A stretch of 64,000 nt of DNA from JBPRGG01 sp051418075 (GTDB taxonomy: Bacteria; Bacteroidota; Bacteroidia; Cytophagales; Cyclobacteriaceae), in NCBI GenBank assembly GCA_051418075.1, contig JBPRGG010000005.1:124001-188000 (forward strand). Direction: 5' to 3'. The translations under genes and the position numbers were made by a program. Shown here piece after piece: positions 52,189 to 60,824 of the stretch. The stretch's first letter is position 1, and each line of letters begins with the position of its first letter. Below the pieces are notes generated by a model. It searched no databases, had not been told where the DNA came from, and saw only the letters and a program-made list of their open reading frames with translations.

Positions 52189-52641
52189 TTATTTTTTGTC
52201 TTTGGTGTCTATAATGATGGTTACCGGCCCGTCATTTACCAGCGATACCTGCATATTTGCCCCAAACTGGCCGGTTTGGGCTGGTTTATTGGTCATCTTT
52301 TCAATGGTTTTAATAAATTCCTGGTACAAAGGAACTGCTACATCAGGCTTGGCTGCTTTGATGTAGGATGGCCGATTGCCCTTCCTGGTACTGGCATGTA
52401 AAGTAAATTGGCTGATTACCATAATTTCCCCGTCGATATCCAATAAACTTTTATTCATCACACCCTGGTCATCATCGAATATACGTAGTTGCACCGTCTT
52501 TTTACTGAGCCAGCTTATATCATCCTGATCATCAGCATTTTCTATTCCCAGCAGGATCAAGAGACCCTGTTTGATTACTCCATGCTCCTTTCCCTCAATC
52601 TCAACTGAGGCTTGTTTTACCCTTTGGATCACTGCTATCAT
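52189..52641 (-). CDS. dtd: D-aminoacyl-tRNA deacylase
   Basis: Dtd frees tRNA from wrongly attached D-amino acids. From the ATG at 52641 (MIAVIQRVKQASVEIEG) the product has 150 residues, the family's usual length. The two signature motifs are ISQFTLHAST (SQxTL) and DGPVTIIID (the GP motif). The next gene downstream in transcription is the MazG-like one; the next upstream is the Rossmann oxidoreductase-like gene, all in the same direction. Confidence 0.95.
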   Translation of the reverse strand: MIAVIQRVKQASVEIEGKEHGVIKQGLLILLGIENADDQDDISWLSKKTVQLRIFDDDQGVMNKSLLDIDGEIMVISQFTLHASTRKGNRPSYIKAAKPDVAVPLYQEFIKTIEKMTNKPAQTGQFGANMQVSLVNDGPVTIIIDTKDKK

Positions 52642-52653
52642 GGTCATTAAATT

Positions 52654-53316
52654 TTATTTATAAAAATCCAGCATCTGGTCCGATTCATAGATCTTAATAC
52701 CTTTACTGTTTTTTCGGGCCGAATCAAACATGGCATAGGCTACAGTTTTCGCCTGAATTGGGGCATATTTTTTTAAGGGCCCTTTAAAGGCGAATGATAA
52801 GGAAGTCATGATCTTCTTAGCATAATCTTCTCCTGTCCTTTTTTCTTTCCTGTCCCCCAGTAAAAGTGAGGGACGAAAAATATGAACAGATTGGTATGAT
52901 GTAGCTTTTATCGCTTCTTCTACCTCTCCTTTGACCCGGTTGTAATAAAACAAGGAACTTTTATCAGCGCCCATTGCTGAAACCAGTAGAAATTTTGCTG
53001 CGTTATTATCCTGACCTAGCTGGGCCAATTTAACAGGATATACATAATCGACCTGGTAAAAATTTTGTTTAGAACCAGCTTTGTTCATGGTAGTTCCCAG
53101 GCAGCAATAAATATCGTCAGCCTGTAAATGATTCTTTACCTGGTCCAGCTGGTCAAAATCGGCCAAAACAACCTGCTCCACCCGGGGATCAACCTGATCA
53201 ATCTGGTGTCGGGTAAGTACTTTGATTTTGCTGTAAAGGGTTTGATCTTTCAGGAGTTCCAGTAGTTGCTGGCCTACCAGACCAGTTGCCCCGGCTATCA
53301 ATGCAGTTTTTTTCAT
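52654..53316 (-). CDS. NAD(P)-binding oxidoreductase (HTATIP2/YbjT-like)
   Basis: Rossmann-fold protein of 220 residues. It opens with LIAGATGLVGQQLLELL, the NAD(P) motif of the atypical SDR group, followed by DIYCCLGTT and the segment FLLVSAMGADKSSLFYYNRVKG, where Tyr and Lys lie in YxxxK-like order (YYNRVK). The end resembles the substrate lid of HTATIP2-like proteins. The substrate is unknown. It precedes dtd by 12 bases. Confidence 0.82.
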   Translation of the reverse strand: MKKTALIAGATGLVGQQLLELLKDQTLYSKIKVLTRHQIDQVDPRVEQVVLADFDQLDQVKNHLQADDIYCCLGTTMNKAGSKQNFYQVDYVYPVKLAQLGQDNNAAKFLLVSAMGADKSSLFYYNRVKGEVEEAIKATSYQSVHIFRPSLLLGDRKEKRTGEDYAKKIMTSLSFAFKGPLKKYAPIQAKTVAYAMFDSARKNSKGIKIYESDQMLDFYK

Positions 53317-53319
53317 GTT

Positions 53320-53922
53320 TCAGCGATTCCATTTGTTTACTAAATTACTAAATTCCTGTTGAATGGTAGCGGCTTTGTCCCTGGAATACCAGGTCTGGAT
53401 TTCTTTTCCAAAATCCTGATAACTCATTGTGGGATTCTTTTTGTAATCCTGTATCATGGCCTGAGCCGGACCTGGTCGAGGGCCCCAAACCCCAATTTCC
53501 TCTAAGGATTCTTGCTGCAGACAAATTAGTTTGGGAATGGATCTGGATCCATTGGTGAGATAAGCATCCATTACTTCCATATGTTGATCTCTCAGAAGTA
53601 GCTTGATCTGGATATTAGGGTTGAGGCTGGATAGTTTATAAAGTACCGGAATGTTTTGGGCGGCATCGCCACACCATGCTTCAGTCAGAATCAGCCAGAT
53701 CCAGGATTGCTTCAGGTTTTTTATTTTATCGGCCAGTTCAGGTTGTATTTTCAGGGTTTTTTCAATTCTTTTGCTTCTTTGCAAATTCAGCTTGGTATAT
53801 TCCAACAGCTTGGGAGATTGATTGAGACCGGTTGTTTTATTTTGCTTTAATAAACTTTCAATGAGTTGTATATAATCAGGATAAGATAATGCCTGTTCTA
53901 TATGCGCTTGAGTTATTGCCAT
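53320..53922 (-). CDS. Thioredoxin-like family protein
   Basis: Thioredoxin-fold protein of 200 residues of the WCGD branch. The active-site region is TEAWCGDAAQNIPVL, where the second Cys of the CxxC is Ala, so dithiol exchange is not possible and only a single thiol remains. Other strands such as IQIKLLLRDQHMEVMD and a Pro in RSIPKLICL support the fold. It may bind a substrate or act as a thiol sensor. It ends four bases before the oxidoreductase gene in transcription order. Confidence 0.82.
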   Translation of the reverse strand: MAITQAHIEQALSYPDYIQLIESLLKQNKTTGLNQSPKLLEYTKLNLQRSKRIEKTLKIQPELADKIKNLKQSWIWLILTEAWCGDAAQNIPVLYKLSSLNPNIQIKLLLRDQHMEVMDAYLTNGSRSIPKLICLQQESLEEIGVWGPRPGPAQAMIQDYKKNPTMSYQDFGKEIQTWYSRDKAATIQQEFSNLVNKWNR

Positions 53923-54012
53923 TTTTCTTTTTAGGAATTACTACCAATCAATCCTGAAATTGTTTGTAAAAAGGATCAATAGCTGATAATTAAAAGTTAG
54001 CATCACCTAAAT

Positions 54013-55431
54013 TTAATACGCTGCCATTTTATATAATCCTATTTCAGAAATCAGTGGATGGTAATTGGCTTCAAGGACGGTGACTTTTACCTTATTGGTT
54101 TTTATTGGTTGGATGGGAAGCATACGTTTATAGCCAATGGTGGTACCTTCTCCAATTTTTTTCCATGCATCGTTTTCCATCACCTCCACCTGAAAAGCTG
54201 ATACTCTTTGGCCATTACTGATAGGTTCCTGTAAAAGTATCAGGTCAAAAACCACTTCTTCTTTCAGATCCATAATAATAAAAGGTTGATTATCATTTTC
54301 TTCGGGCATCCAGAAAGTGGTATAATCACCATCATTTAATCGAATCGGATTATAATTGCCAGCTTTGGATGAGGCTGTAAAATCGGCCCTTTCTGTCAGG
54401 TTTATTTCAAATGTCTGATCCCTCAAACGCTTAAATTCCATCAGGTTTTTGATATCTGAATCAGCCAGTAAGCCTGAAGGCTGGGGAGGGATGTTTAATA
54501 GTAAAACGCCATTTCTGCCTACAGATTTCAGATAGATATCCATCAGTTTAGGCGGGCTTTTCACCAAGCTATCTTCTTCAGGGTGATAAAACCATCCTGG
54601 CCGAATGGATACATCACATTCTCCAACCACCCAGGAGGAGCCCCCAGGATCTCCTTGGTTCAAATAATTTTGGTCTGCCTTCCCTATGATCATTCCGGTA
54701 GTATCAAGCATAGACCAGTTGGTTTCTCCGGCAATGCCATGTTCATTGCCAATCCAACGTACATCAGGGCCTTTATCAGAAAATAAAACTGCTTCCGGCT
54801 GATGCTGTCGCACCAGTTTCCAATAATCATTGAACTGGTAATTCATGTCTTTGGCTTCAGGACCTTTGGCTCCATCAAACCAGACTTCATACAGAGGACC
54901 ATAAAGGGTAAGTAATTCTGTAAGTTGATTGATATAATATGCATTGTAAGCTGAGGTGCCATAACTGGGCTCATGGCGATCCCAGGGAGAAAGGTAAAGC
55001 CCAAACCTGATACCTTTTTGCTGACAGGCCCTACTCACTGCTCCAACAATGTCTGTAGTTACCGGACTTTTTTTGACTGTGTGTTCTGTATATTCTGAAG
55101 GCCAGAGGCAAAATCCATCATGATGTTTGGCGGTCAGTATAAGTTGTTTTAGTCCAGCTTGTTTAAATGCATCCACCCATTGGTGAGCATCAAAAGCTGT
55201 TGGATTAAAAATCTGAGGAGATTCCGTGCCATCTCCCCATTCTCTACCGGTATAGGTGTTTACCGTAAAATGTACAAATCCAATGGTTTCAAGTTCCTGG
55301 TATTTTACCTGACGAGGATGGGGCAAGACAATGCCATCTGGTTGGATCAGATGATCGTAACTTTCTGTTTTACATTGGAATAGAAAAAAGGAACTTACAA
55401 TGACTAAAAGTCGAAGACGAATTGTAAACAT
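54013..55431 (-). CDS. Alpha-L-fucosidase (GH29), lipoprotein
   Basis: Glycoside hydrolase of 472 residues. A lipoprotein signal ends at Cys20 (FFLFQC). The catalytic TIM barrel of GH29 spans about 35-340: FVHFTVNTYTGREWGDG near the start, TAKHHDGFCLW, and the nucleophile Asp186 in YEVWFDG. The last 120 residues form a beta-sandwich like the F5/8 (carbohydrate-binding) domain. It should release fucose from surface glycans outside the inner membrane. Single gene, with no polysaccharide-utilisation locus around it. Confidence 0.9.
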   Translation of the reverse strand: MFTIRLRLLVIVSSFFLFQCKTESYDHLIQPDGIVLPHPRQVKYQELETIGFVHFTVNTYTGREWGDGTESPQIFNPTAFDAHQWVDAFKQAGLKQLILTAKHHDGFCLWPSEYTEHTVKKSPVTTDIVGAVSRACQQKGIRFGLYLSPWDRHEPSYGTSAYNAYYINQLTELLTLYGPLYEVWFDGAKGPEAKDMNYQFNDYWKLVRQHQPEAVLFSDKGPDVRWIGNEHGIAGETNWSMLDTTGMIIGKADQNYLNQGDPGGSSWVVGECDVSIRPGWFYHPEEDSLVKSPPKLMDIYLKSVGRNGVLLLNIPPQPSGLLADSDIKNLMEFKRLRDQTFEINLTERADFTASSKAGNYNPIRLNDGDYTTFWMPEENDNQPFIIMDLKEEVVFDLILLQEPISNGQRVSAFQVEVMENDAWKKIGEGTTIGYKRMLPIQPIKTNKVKVTVLEANYHPLISEIGLYKMAAY

Positions 55432-55495
55432 AGTTGAATATTTGATTCTAATTTAATCAAATATCCAGGTTTCTCTAAGCAATCTGTTCTGAAAC

Positions 55496-56335
55496 TTATT
55501 CAATAGCAGTACCCGGATCATCTTCCATCTCTGCCAGTTCTCTTTCACGTTTTCTCAAAACCACTTTTGAGATATAGATACTTACTTCGTATAAGCCCAG
55601 CAATGGTAACGCAATCAGGATCTGGCTCATAGGGTCCGGAGGAGTAATAATAGCGGAAAGGGCCAGGATCACCACAATGGAATGCCTTCTGAACTGACGC
55701 ATCAGGTCTGGTGTCACAATACCGGCTTTCGTAAGAAAATAGACTACAATGGGTAACTGAAACAGGATTCCACTAGCTAAAACCAGCATGGTGATGGTAG
55801 ACACATATGAAATAATATCAAATTCATTGGCTACATCCGGATCCAGCTGGAAGTTGGCCAAAAAATTAATAGATAATGGTGATACGATATAGTAGCCAAA
55901 CAATATCCCGGTGATAAACAGGAGACTGACAAAAAAAACAGCTCCTTTGCTTACAGTGCGCTCTTTATCATATAAACCAGGGCTTATAAACCGCCAGAAT
56001 TCCCAAAAGGCATAAGGAAAAGATATAATAATGCCAATCACAAAAGAAGCTGTAATAGCCATAGTGAACTGTCCGGTCATTTGGCGGCTTTGCAGAATAA
56101 ATGGCAATTCATCGATACATAAAACAGGGGAACTGATTAATTCTGCGGCCTGACACAGCATTCTATAAGTCCAAAAGTCGGTTCTGGACGGGGCAAATAT
56201 GACCTCTGTAAACACAAAGCTACGAAAAACAAATGCAAGTACTGCAAATACCACTATAGAGATCAATGCTCGTATAATATGCCACCTTAGTTCTTCCAGA
56301 TGTTCTAAGAATGACATTTCTTTCTCTTCACCCAC
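55496..56335 (-). CDS. tatC: Twin-arginine translocase subunit TatC
   Basis: Core receptor of the Tat export system, 279 residues with six predicted helices. The family start EEKEMSFLEHLEELRWHIIRA, the conserved YAFWEFWRFISPGLYDKER block, and the closing SPDP-like region (TPPDPMSQILIALPL) are clear. It recognises folded precursors with RR signals. tatA is not in the window. It is co-directional with glyA, 16 bases apart. Confidence 0.95.
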   Translation of the reverse strand: MGEEKEMSFLEHLEELRWHIIRALISIVVFAVLAFVFRSFVFTEVIFAPSRTDFWTYRMLCQAAELISSPVLCIDELPFILQSRQMTGQFTMAITASFVIGIIISFPYAFWEFWRFISPGLYDKERTVSKGAVFFVSLLFITGILFGYYIVSPLSINFLANFQLDPDVANEFDIISYVSTITMLVLASGILFQLPIVVYFLTKAGIVTPDLMRQFRRHSIVVILALSAIITPPDPMSQILIALPLLGLYEVSIYISKVVLRKRERELAEMEDDPGTAIE

Positions 56336-56351
56336 TGCTGCTATCTTTTAA

Positions 56352-57623
56352 TTATTGATATAAAGGAAAACTGACCATCCAGTTATTAACTTCTTCTTTT
56401 ACTTCTTTAATATGTTGTTCGCTTTCAGGTTGAGAAAGTACCCTGTCAATAAGGTCTACAATTTTTTCCATATCCTGTTCTTTCATTCCGCGGGTAGTCA
56501 CGGCCGCGGTACCTATCCTCATTCCTGAAGTAACGAAGGGCGATTTGTCGTCAAAAGGGACCATGTTTTTATTAATGGTAATGTCAGCTTTGATCAGGGT
56601 ATTTTCAGCCAACTTGCCGGTAAGCCCTTTGCTGCGTAAATCAATCAGCATTAAATGATTATCTGTACCGTCTGAAATAATCTTATAGCCCCTTTCGGTG
56701 AATGCCTGGCTCATTACCCGGGCATTTTTTCGAACCTGTTGGGCATAACTCAAAAAATCATCAGTGAGGGCTTCTCCAAAGGCAACTGCTTTAGCCGCTA
56801 TCACATGTTCAAGGGGGCCTCCCTGAGTACCAGGAAATACCCCTGAATCCAATATTGATGACATAGGCCTGATTTGCCCCTTGGGTGTAGTAATGCCAAA
56901 CGGGTTGGCAAAGTCTTTTCCCATCATTATGATCCCACCTCTTGGCCCACGTAAGGTTTTATGAGTGGTGGAGGTGACGATATGACAATATTTCAAAGGA
57001 TCATTTAATAAACCTTTGGCAATCAGACCAGCGGGATGGGCAATATCAGCCATTAATAAAGCGCCCACCTCGTCAGCTACTTCTCTGAGCTTTTGGTAAT
57101 CCCAATCCCGGGAATAGGCAGAAGCGCCGCAAATAATAAGTTTTGGCTTTTCAATCCGGGCTTTTTCAGCTACTTTATCCCAATCGATCAGGCCAGTCTC
57201 TTGTTCTACTCCATAGAAAACCGGTTGATAAAGCTTGCCGGAATAATTCACCGAGGAGCCATGAGTAAGATGCCCCCCATGAGACAAGTCAAATCCCAAT
57301 ATTTTATCACCAGGGCTTAAAACAGCCAGCATCACTGCAGCATTGGCCTGTGCCCCTGAATGAGGTTGTACATTGGCCCATTCTGCGCCAAACAATTTTT
57401 TTAGCCGGTCTATGGCCAAACTTTCCACCTGGTCTACTACTTCACAACCTCCATAGTACCGTTTGCCAGGCAGGCCTTCCGCATATTTGTTGGTTAATAC
57501 CGATCCCATGGCCCGGATCACCTCAGGTGAGGCAAAGTTTTCGGAGGCAATGAGTTCAATACCGGATTCCTGCCGGTGTTTTTCCTGATCTATTAAATCA
57601 AATAATTCCTGATCTTTTTGCAT
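56352..57623 (-). CDS. glyA: Serine hydroxymethyltransferase
   Basis: PLP enzyme that interconverts serine and glycine with tetrahydrofolate. From the ATG at 57623 (MQKDQELFDLID) it has 423 residues. Family blocks are ESGIELIASENF, NKYAEGLPGKRYYGG, VQPHSGAQANAAV and the PLP lysine in TSTTHKTLRGPRGG. Along with gcvT, 5 kb away, it supplies one-carbon units, though the two genes are not in one operon. The ATG at 57644 is seven codons longer and less likely. Confidence 0.96.
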   Translation of the reverse strand: MQKDQELFDLIDQEKHRQESGIELIASENFASPEVIRAMGSVLTNKYAEGLPGKRYYGGCEVVDQVESLAIDRLKKLFGAEWANVQPHSGAQANAAVMLAVLSPGDKILGFDLSHGGHLTHGSSVNYSGKLYQPVFYGVEQETGLIDWDKVAEKARIEKPKLIICGASAYSRDWDYQKLREVADEVGALLMADIAHPAGLIAKGLLNDPLKYCHIVTSTTHKTLRGPRGGIIMMGKDFANPFGITTPKGQIRPMSSILDSGVFPGTQGGPLEHVIAAKAVAFGEALTDDFLSYAQQVRKNARVMSQAFTERGYKIISDGTDNHLMLIDLRSKGLTGKLAENTLIKADITINKNMVPFDDKSPFVTSGMRIGTAAVTTRGMKEQDMEKIVDLIDRVLSQPESEQHIKEVKEEVNNWMVSFPLYQ

Positions 57624-57767
57624 CTTATTAGGTTCTGAAAACAAAGCGCAAAATTAAGTTATGTAAAACTAATTACCAATTAATTCCCTGATTTGCTTTA
57701 TTCATTAAATTAAAACATTTTCACTAATTTAGAGGCATAAAATTAGCTAAATCTATAACCGGAATGT

Positions 57768-58508
57768 ATGCAAATTATTTTTAATCGGTCCGAATTATTT
57801 TATTACCTGGGATTAGCTTTGCTTTTATTAACCTGTTCCTGTAATCTTCCGGAAAAGGGAAATGGAAATATAATCAGCCAAAACAGGGAATTGCCTTATT
57901 TTGAAGAAATTGACATTCAGGGAAACTATGAAGTGGTACTTCACCACCATAATAACCCGGGATTGATTATCACTACTGATCAAAACCTGCAACAATATAT
58001 ACAAACACAGGTAAATGACGGCCGGCTCAGGATCAGGAATACCACCAGCCTGAAAAGTACAGAAAATATTATCGTGGAAATTTACTTTAGTAATCTGAAG
58101 AAGATCTCATCGGCCGGAGCTTCTTTAGTCAGCAATAAAGATATCATCAAATCTCCGGCCTTATCTATTGATTTTCCCGGTACGGGCATCATCAACCTGG
58201 AAATAGAAACGGACCACCTGCAAATTGATCTGTCAGGCGCAGGATTGATCAGTTTATTAGGATATGCCAGTGTACAAGAACTTGATCTGACCGGAGCGGG
58301 AAATGTCAATGCCTATAACCTGGTTTCCAATGAGATAAAGGTTAAACTGGATGGAATGGGGGCAGCTGAGCTTTTTGTCAGGCAAAAACTGGATGCTCAG
58401 ATAAACGGAATCGGCAATATTAAATACAGGGGAAATCCTACCGAAGTAGAAACGGAGATCAACGGTTTGGGAAATATAGAACATATTGAAAGCGAAGAGA
58501 ATTCTTGA
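57768..58508 (+). CDS. DUF2807 head GIN domain lipoprotein
   Basis: Secreted protein of 246 residues with a lipoprotein signal ending in LTCSC (Cys near 24). The mature part is a right-handed beta-helix of the DUF2807/head-GIN type, with the repeats ISSAGASLVSNK, IDFPGTGIINLE, DLSGAGLISLLG and DGMGAAELF. These proteins are common in Bacteroidota outer membranes and the role is unknown; adhesion or binding of other surface parts has been proposed. Its stop lies right before the pheA start, but the link is not functional. Confidence 0.85.
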   Translation: MQIIFNRSELFYYLGLALLLLTCSCNLPEKGNGNIISQNRELPYFEEIDIQGNYEVVLHHHNNPGLIITTDQNLQQYIQTQVNDGRLRIRNTTSLKSTENIIVEIYFSNLKKISSAGASLVSNKDIIKSPALSIDFPGTGIINLEIETDHLQIDLSGAGLISLLGYASVQELDLTGAGNVNAYNLVSNEIKVKLDGMGAAELFVRQKLDAQINGIGNIKYRGNPTEVETEINGLGNIEHIESEENS

Positions 58509-58509
58509 T

Positions 58510-59595
58510 ATGGAAGATAAAAAAGTGTCTTTGGAGGACTTAAGAAAAGCAATCGATCAAATTGATGATGAATTGCTGGATTTATTGAACAAACGAATGG
58601 AAGTGGTGAAACAGGTGGGGCAACTCAAAAGAAGTAAGAATGCCATCATTTACCGTCCTGAGCGTGAAAAAAGCATTATTGACCGGCTGTCCAGGTCTAA
58701 TAGAAACAAAGTTTTAACTAAAACGGCTATTGAAGCCATATTTCTGGAAATATTTTCGATCAGCCGCAATATAGAAATGCCCCAGCGGATCTCCTATCTG
58801 GGTCCGGAAGGAAGTTTTACCCACCAGGCGGCAGAAAGCAGATTTGGTGCCATGAGTGAGTATATGCCTTTGGCATCTATTCAGGCTGTTTTTGAAAGTG
58901 TTCAATCTGAACGGGTCAAATTCGGAGTGGTACCCATTGAAAATAACCAGGAAGGTGTAGTAAGTGAAACCATAGATTTTTTAGGAATCTTTGATCTGAT
59001 GATCGCGGCTGAAATCCCAATGTCCATCACATTTGCCTTTGCTTCCAGTTGTGAGTCCGTTTCTGACATTAAACGGATTTATTCTAAAGATATCGCTTTC
59101 CGTCAATGTAAGAAGTTTATCGATGATACCTTTCGCAGGGAAAATATTGAACTGGTGCCAGTTAATTCTACTTCCAAAGCAGTAGAAATGGCCATTAAAG
59201 ATCAGGAAGGTGGGGCGATCTGTTCCAGGATTGCCGCTAAAATGAAAGATCTTCCTATTTTATTTGAAAACATCGAAGATTCCACTGATAATTTTACCAG
59301 ATTCCTGATCATTAGCAAAGATTTTATAAATCAGAAAGGTGATAAGGATAAAACCACCGTGCTGGCAAAAACGGCAGACAAGCCCGGAAGTCTGGCCATA
59401 TTACTGCAGGATTTTTACGATGCCAAGATCAACCTGACTAAGATTGAGAGCCGGCCGGCCAAGGCTGGTAAAAATTTTAAATATTGGTTTTATATTGATT
59501 TTGAAGGTCATTTTCAGGATGAGAATGTTCAGAAGGTAATTAAGAAGCACCAGGATGATATCAAGTGGCTGGGCAGTTATGTGAAGTTATGTTGA
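58510..59595 (+). CDS. pheA: Bifunctional chorismate mutase/prephenate dehydratase
   Basis: Enzyme of phenylalanine synthesis, 361 residues from the ATG at 58510. Residues 1-90 are an AroQ chorismate mutase (LEDLRKAIDQIDDELLDLLN), residues 95-270 the prephenate dehydratase (ISYLGPEGSFTHQAA, GVVPIENNQEG, NFTRFLII with the TRF motif), and the end is an ACT domain with TVLAKTADKPGSLAILLQ and LTKIESRP, the Phe-feedback site. The ESRP motif implies feedback inhibition by Phe. The upstream in-frame TTG at 58486 overlaps the previous gene and was set aside. Confidence 0.96.
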   Translation: MEDKKVSLEDLRKAIDQIDDELLDLLNKRMEVVKQVGQLKRSKNAIIYRPEREKSIIDRLSRSNRNKVLTKTAIEAIFLEIFSISRNIEMPQRISYLGPEGSFTHQAAESRFGAMSEYMPLASIQAVFESVQSERVKFGVVPIENNQEGVVSETIDFLGIFDLMIAAEIPMSITFAFASSCESVSDIKRIYSKDIAFRQCKKFIDDTFRRENIELVPVNSTSKAVEMAIKDQEGGAICSRIAAKMKDLPILFENIEDSTDNFTRFLIISKDFINQKGDKDKTTVLAKTADKPGSLAILLQDFYDAKINLTKIESRPAKAGKNFKYWFYIDFEGHFQDENVQKVIKKHQDDIKWLGSYVKLC

Positions 59596-59998
59596 TGATC
59601 ATGTGTTGACCCTTCTGTTTTTGAATAGCAAAAGTTAAGTTTGCTTTCTGCATGATTAATAATCATTCTACCTTAATCAATACAAAAAAATTTTCTCACC
59701 TGTCGCGGCTTTTCAATCGGGGCCATCGTGGTTTGGCACACCCTCCTGCCAGCATTTTCTGTTGACCGCTTATTATTGCTTCATGCTTTTCCACTTCGTA
59801 ATTCTCTAATACCATGAAGATGAGATCTGTCTTTAATTTAATTATTTATTCAAACGAGCTCAGCGGTCGTCGGTCGAGACCTTCAATTCATTTTACCTTT
59901 AAATATAATATTTTCGTCTTGTCGGCACACTTGTTGATCGAAAAATTTACAATTTATATAAAAATAGTTCTAAATTAGATTGAATTTAATGTGCTTTT
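59596..59998. other. Unexplained GC-richer patch after pheA
   Basis: The stretch 59690-59910 differs from the neighbouring AT-rich sequence by carrying TGTCGCGG, GGGGCCATCGTGG and AGCGGTCGTCGGTCGAGACC. A minus-strand frame (59815 to 59696, 39 codons, ending in a basic KPRWPRLKSRDR) is open but has no known family to my eye. A CCGCTTATTATT 12-mer at 59766-59777 also occurs at 19345-19356. It may be the relic of a mobile or repeated element. No clear gene. Confidence 0.35.
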
Positions 59999-60175
59999 AT
60001 GAGGATTATAGTAAAGATCTTTGAAGTTTATGAAAAGTTGATTCGATTAAACCTGGTAATGAATCACAAGGAAGAAATTGATAAATACAGAAATGGTTGT
60101 TCTGCCAAAGAAAAAATCAAAATCTCAGCTGAAGTAAAGTTTTTGGTGGACATCAGCCTTCAGAACATTAATTAG
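59999..60175 (+). CDS. Small ORF of 58 codons after the GC-rich patch
   Basis: An ATG at 59999 opens a 58-codon frame (MRIIVKIFEV..) that ends at 60175 and overlaps the coaE stop by eight bases. The product is a basic, helical, soluble peptide with no signal and with a KEKIKISAEVK-like middle. It falls just under common length cut-offs. Composition is that of a real soluble protein but nothing is known of it. Expression in the opposite direction to the housekeeping block is possible. Confidence 0.45.
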   Translation: MRIIVKIFEVYEKLIRLNLVMNHKEEIDKYRNGCSAKEKIKISAEVKFLVDISLQNIN

Positions 60176-60824
60176 TAGTGCAGGCCAATTTAATAAGTTT
60201 TTCATGTAAATCAAGAACTTGTGGCAATAACATTTGACGATCATCATTAATTAAAACATAGTCGGCCAGGGCTTTTTTTTTCTCTTCATCCATTTGTTTT
60301 TCCATGATCTTTTTTACCTGATCCAGGTTTCGATGCTGATCTCTCAGTATGGTCCTTTCTATTCGAAGCTTTTCAGGAGCATATACCAGAATAGATTTAT
60401 TCAGTTGCTTATAACTGCCGGTTTCAAATATCAGCGCCGCTTCCTTTAAAGTATAAGCCACATTTGAAAATTGAGTTATCCATTGCTGATAATCTTCATT
60501 GACGATGGGATGGACCATTTTATTCAATAAATCCAATTGATCAGGTTTGTTAAAAACACATTGGGCCAGAAATGTTCTGTTCAGATGATCATGATCATAT
60601 GCATCATTGCCAAAATGATCAATGATCTGATTTTTAAGCTTTGGATTATGAGACATGAGATATTTAGCCCTCTCATCAGCCTGATATACCGGCACATCCA
60701 GCCGGCGGAATATCTGGCAAACCAGGCTTTTTCCGGCACCTATACCGCCGGTGATACCAACTTTAAATGGGTTTTCTATTCTTATTGAAGCCAACTTGTA
60801 CTGATACAGTATCTGGTGAAACAT
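60168..60824 (-). CDS. coaE: Dephospho-CoA kinase
   Basis: Last enzyme of coenzyme A synthesis. The 218-residue frame shows the P-loop GITGGIGAGKSLVCQIF near residue 23 and the conserved block HPIVNEDYQQW plus the acidic stretch EAALIFETG. The ATG at 60824 gives a 62-base overlap with the ybbR gene; the TTG at 60794 (starting LASIRIENPFKV) would cut the overlap to 32 bases and removes ten residues that look unlike CoaE, so either start is possible. Last gene of a conserved housekeeping block. Confidence 0.92.
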   Translation of the reverse strand: MFHQILYQYKLASIRIENPFKVGITGGIGAGKSLVCQIFRRLDVPVYQADERAKYLMSHNPKLKNQIIDHFGNDAYDHDHLNRTFLAQCVFNKPDQLDLLNKMVHPIVNEDYQQWITQFSNVAYTLKEAALIFETGSYKQLNKSILVYAPEKLRIERTILRDQHRNLDQVKKIMEKQMDEEKKKALADYVLINDDRQMLLPQVLDLHEKLIKLACTTN

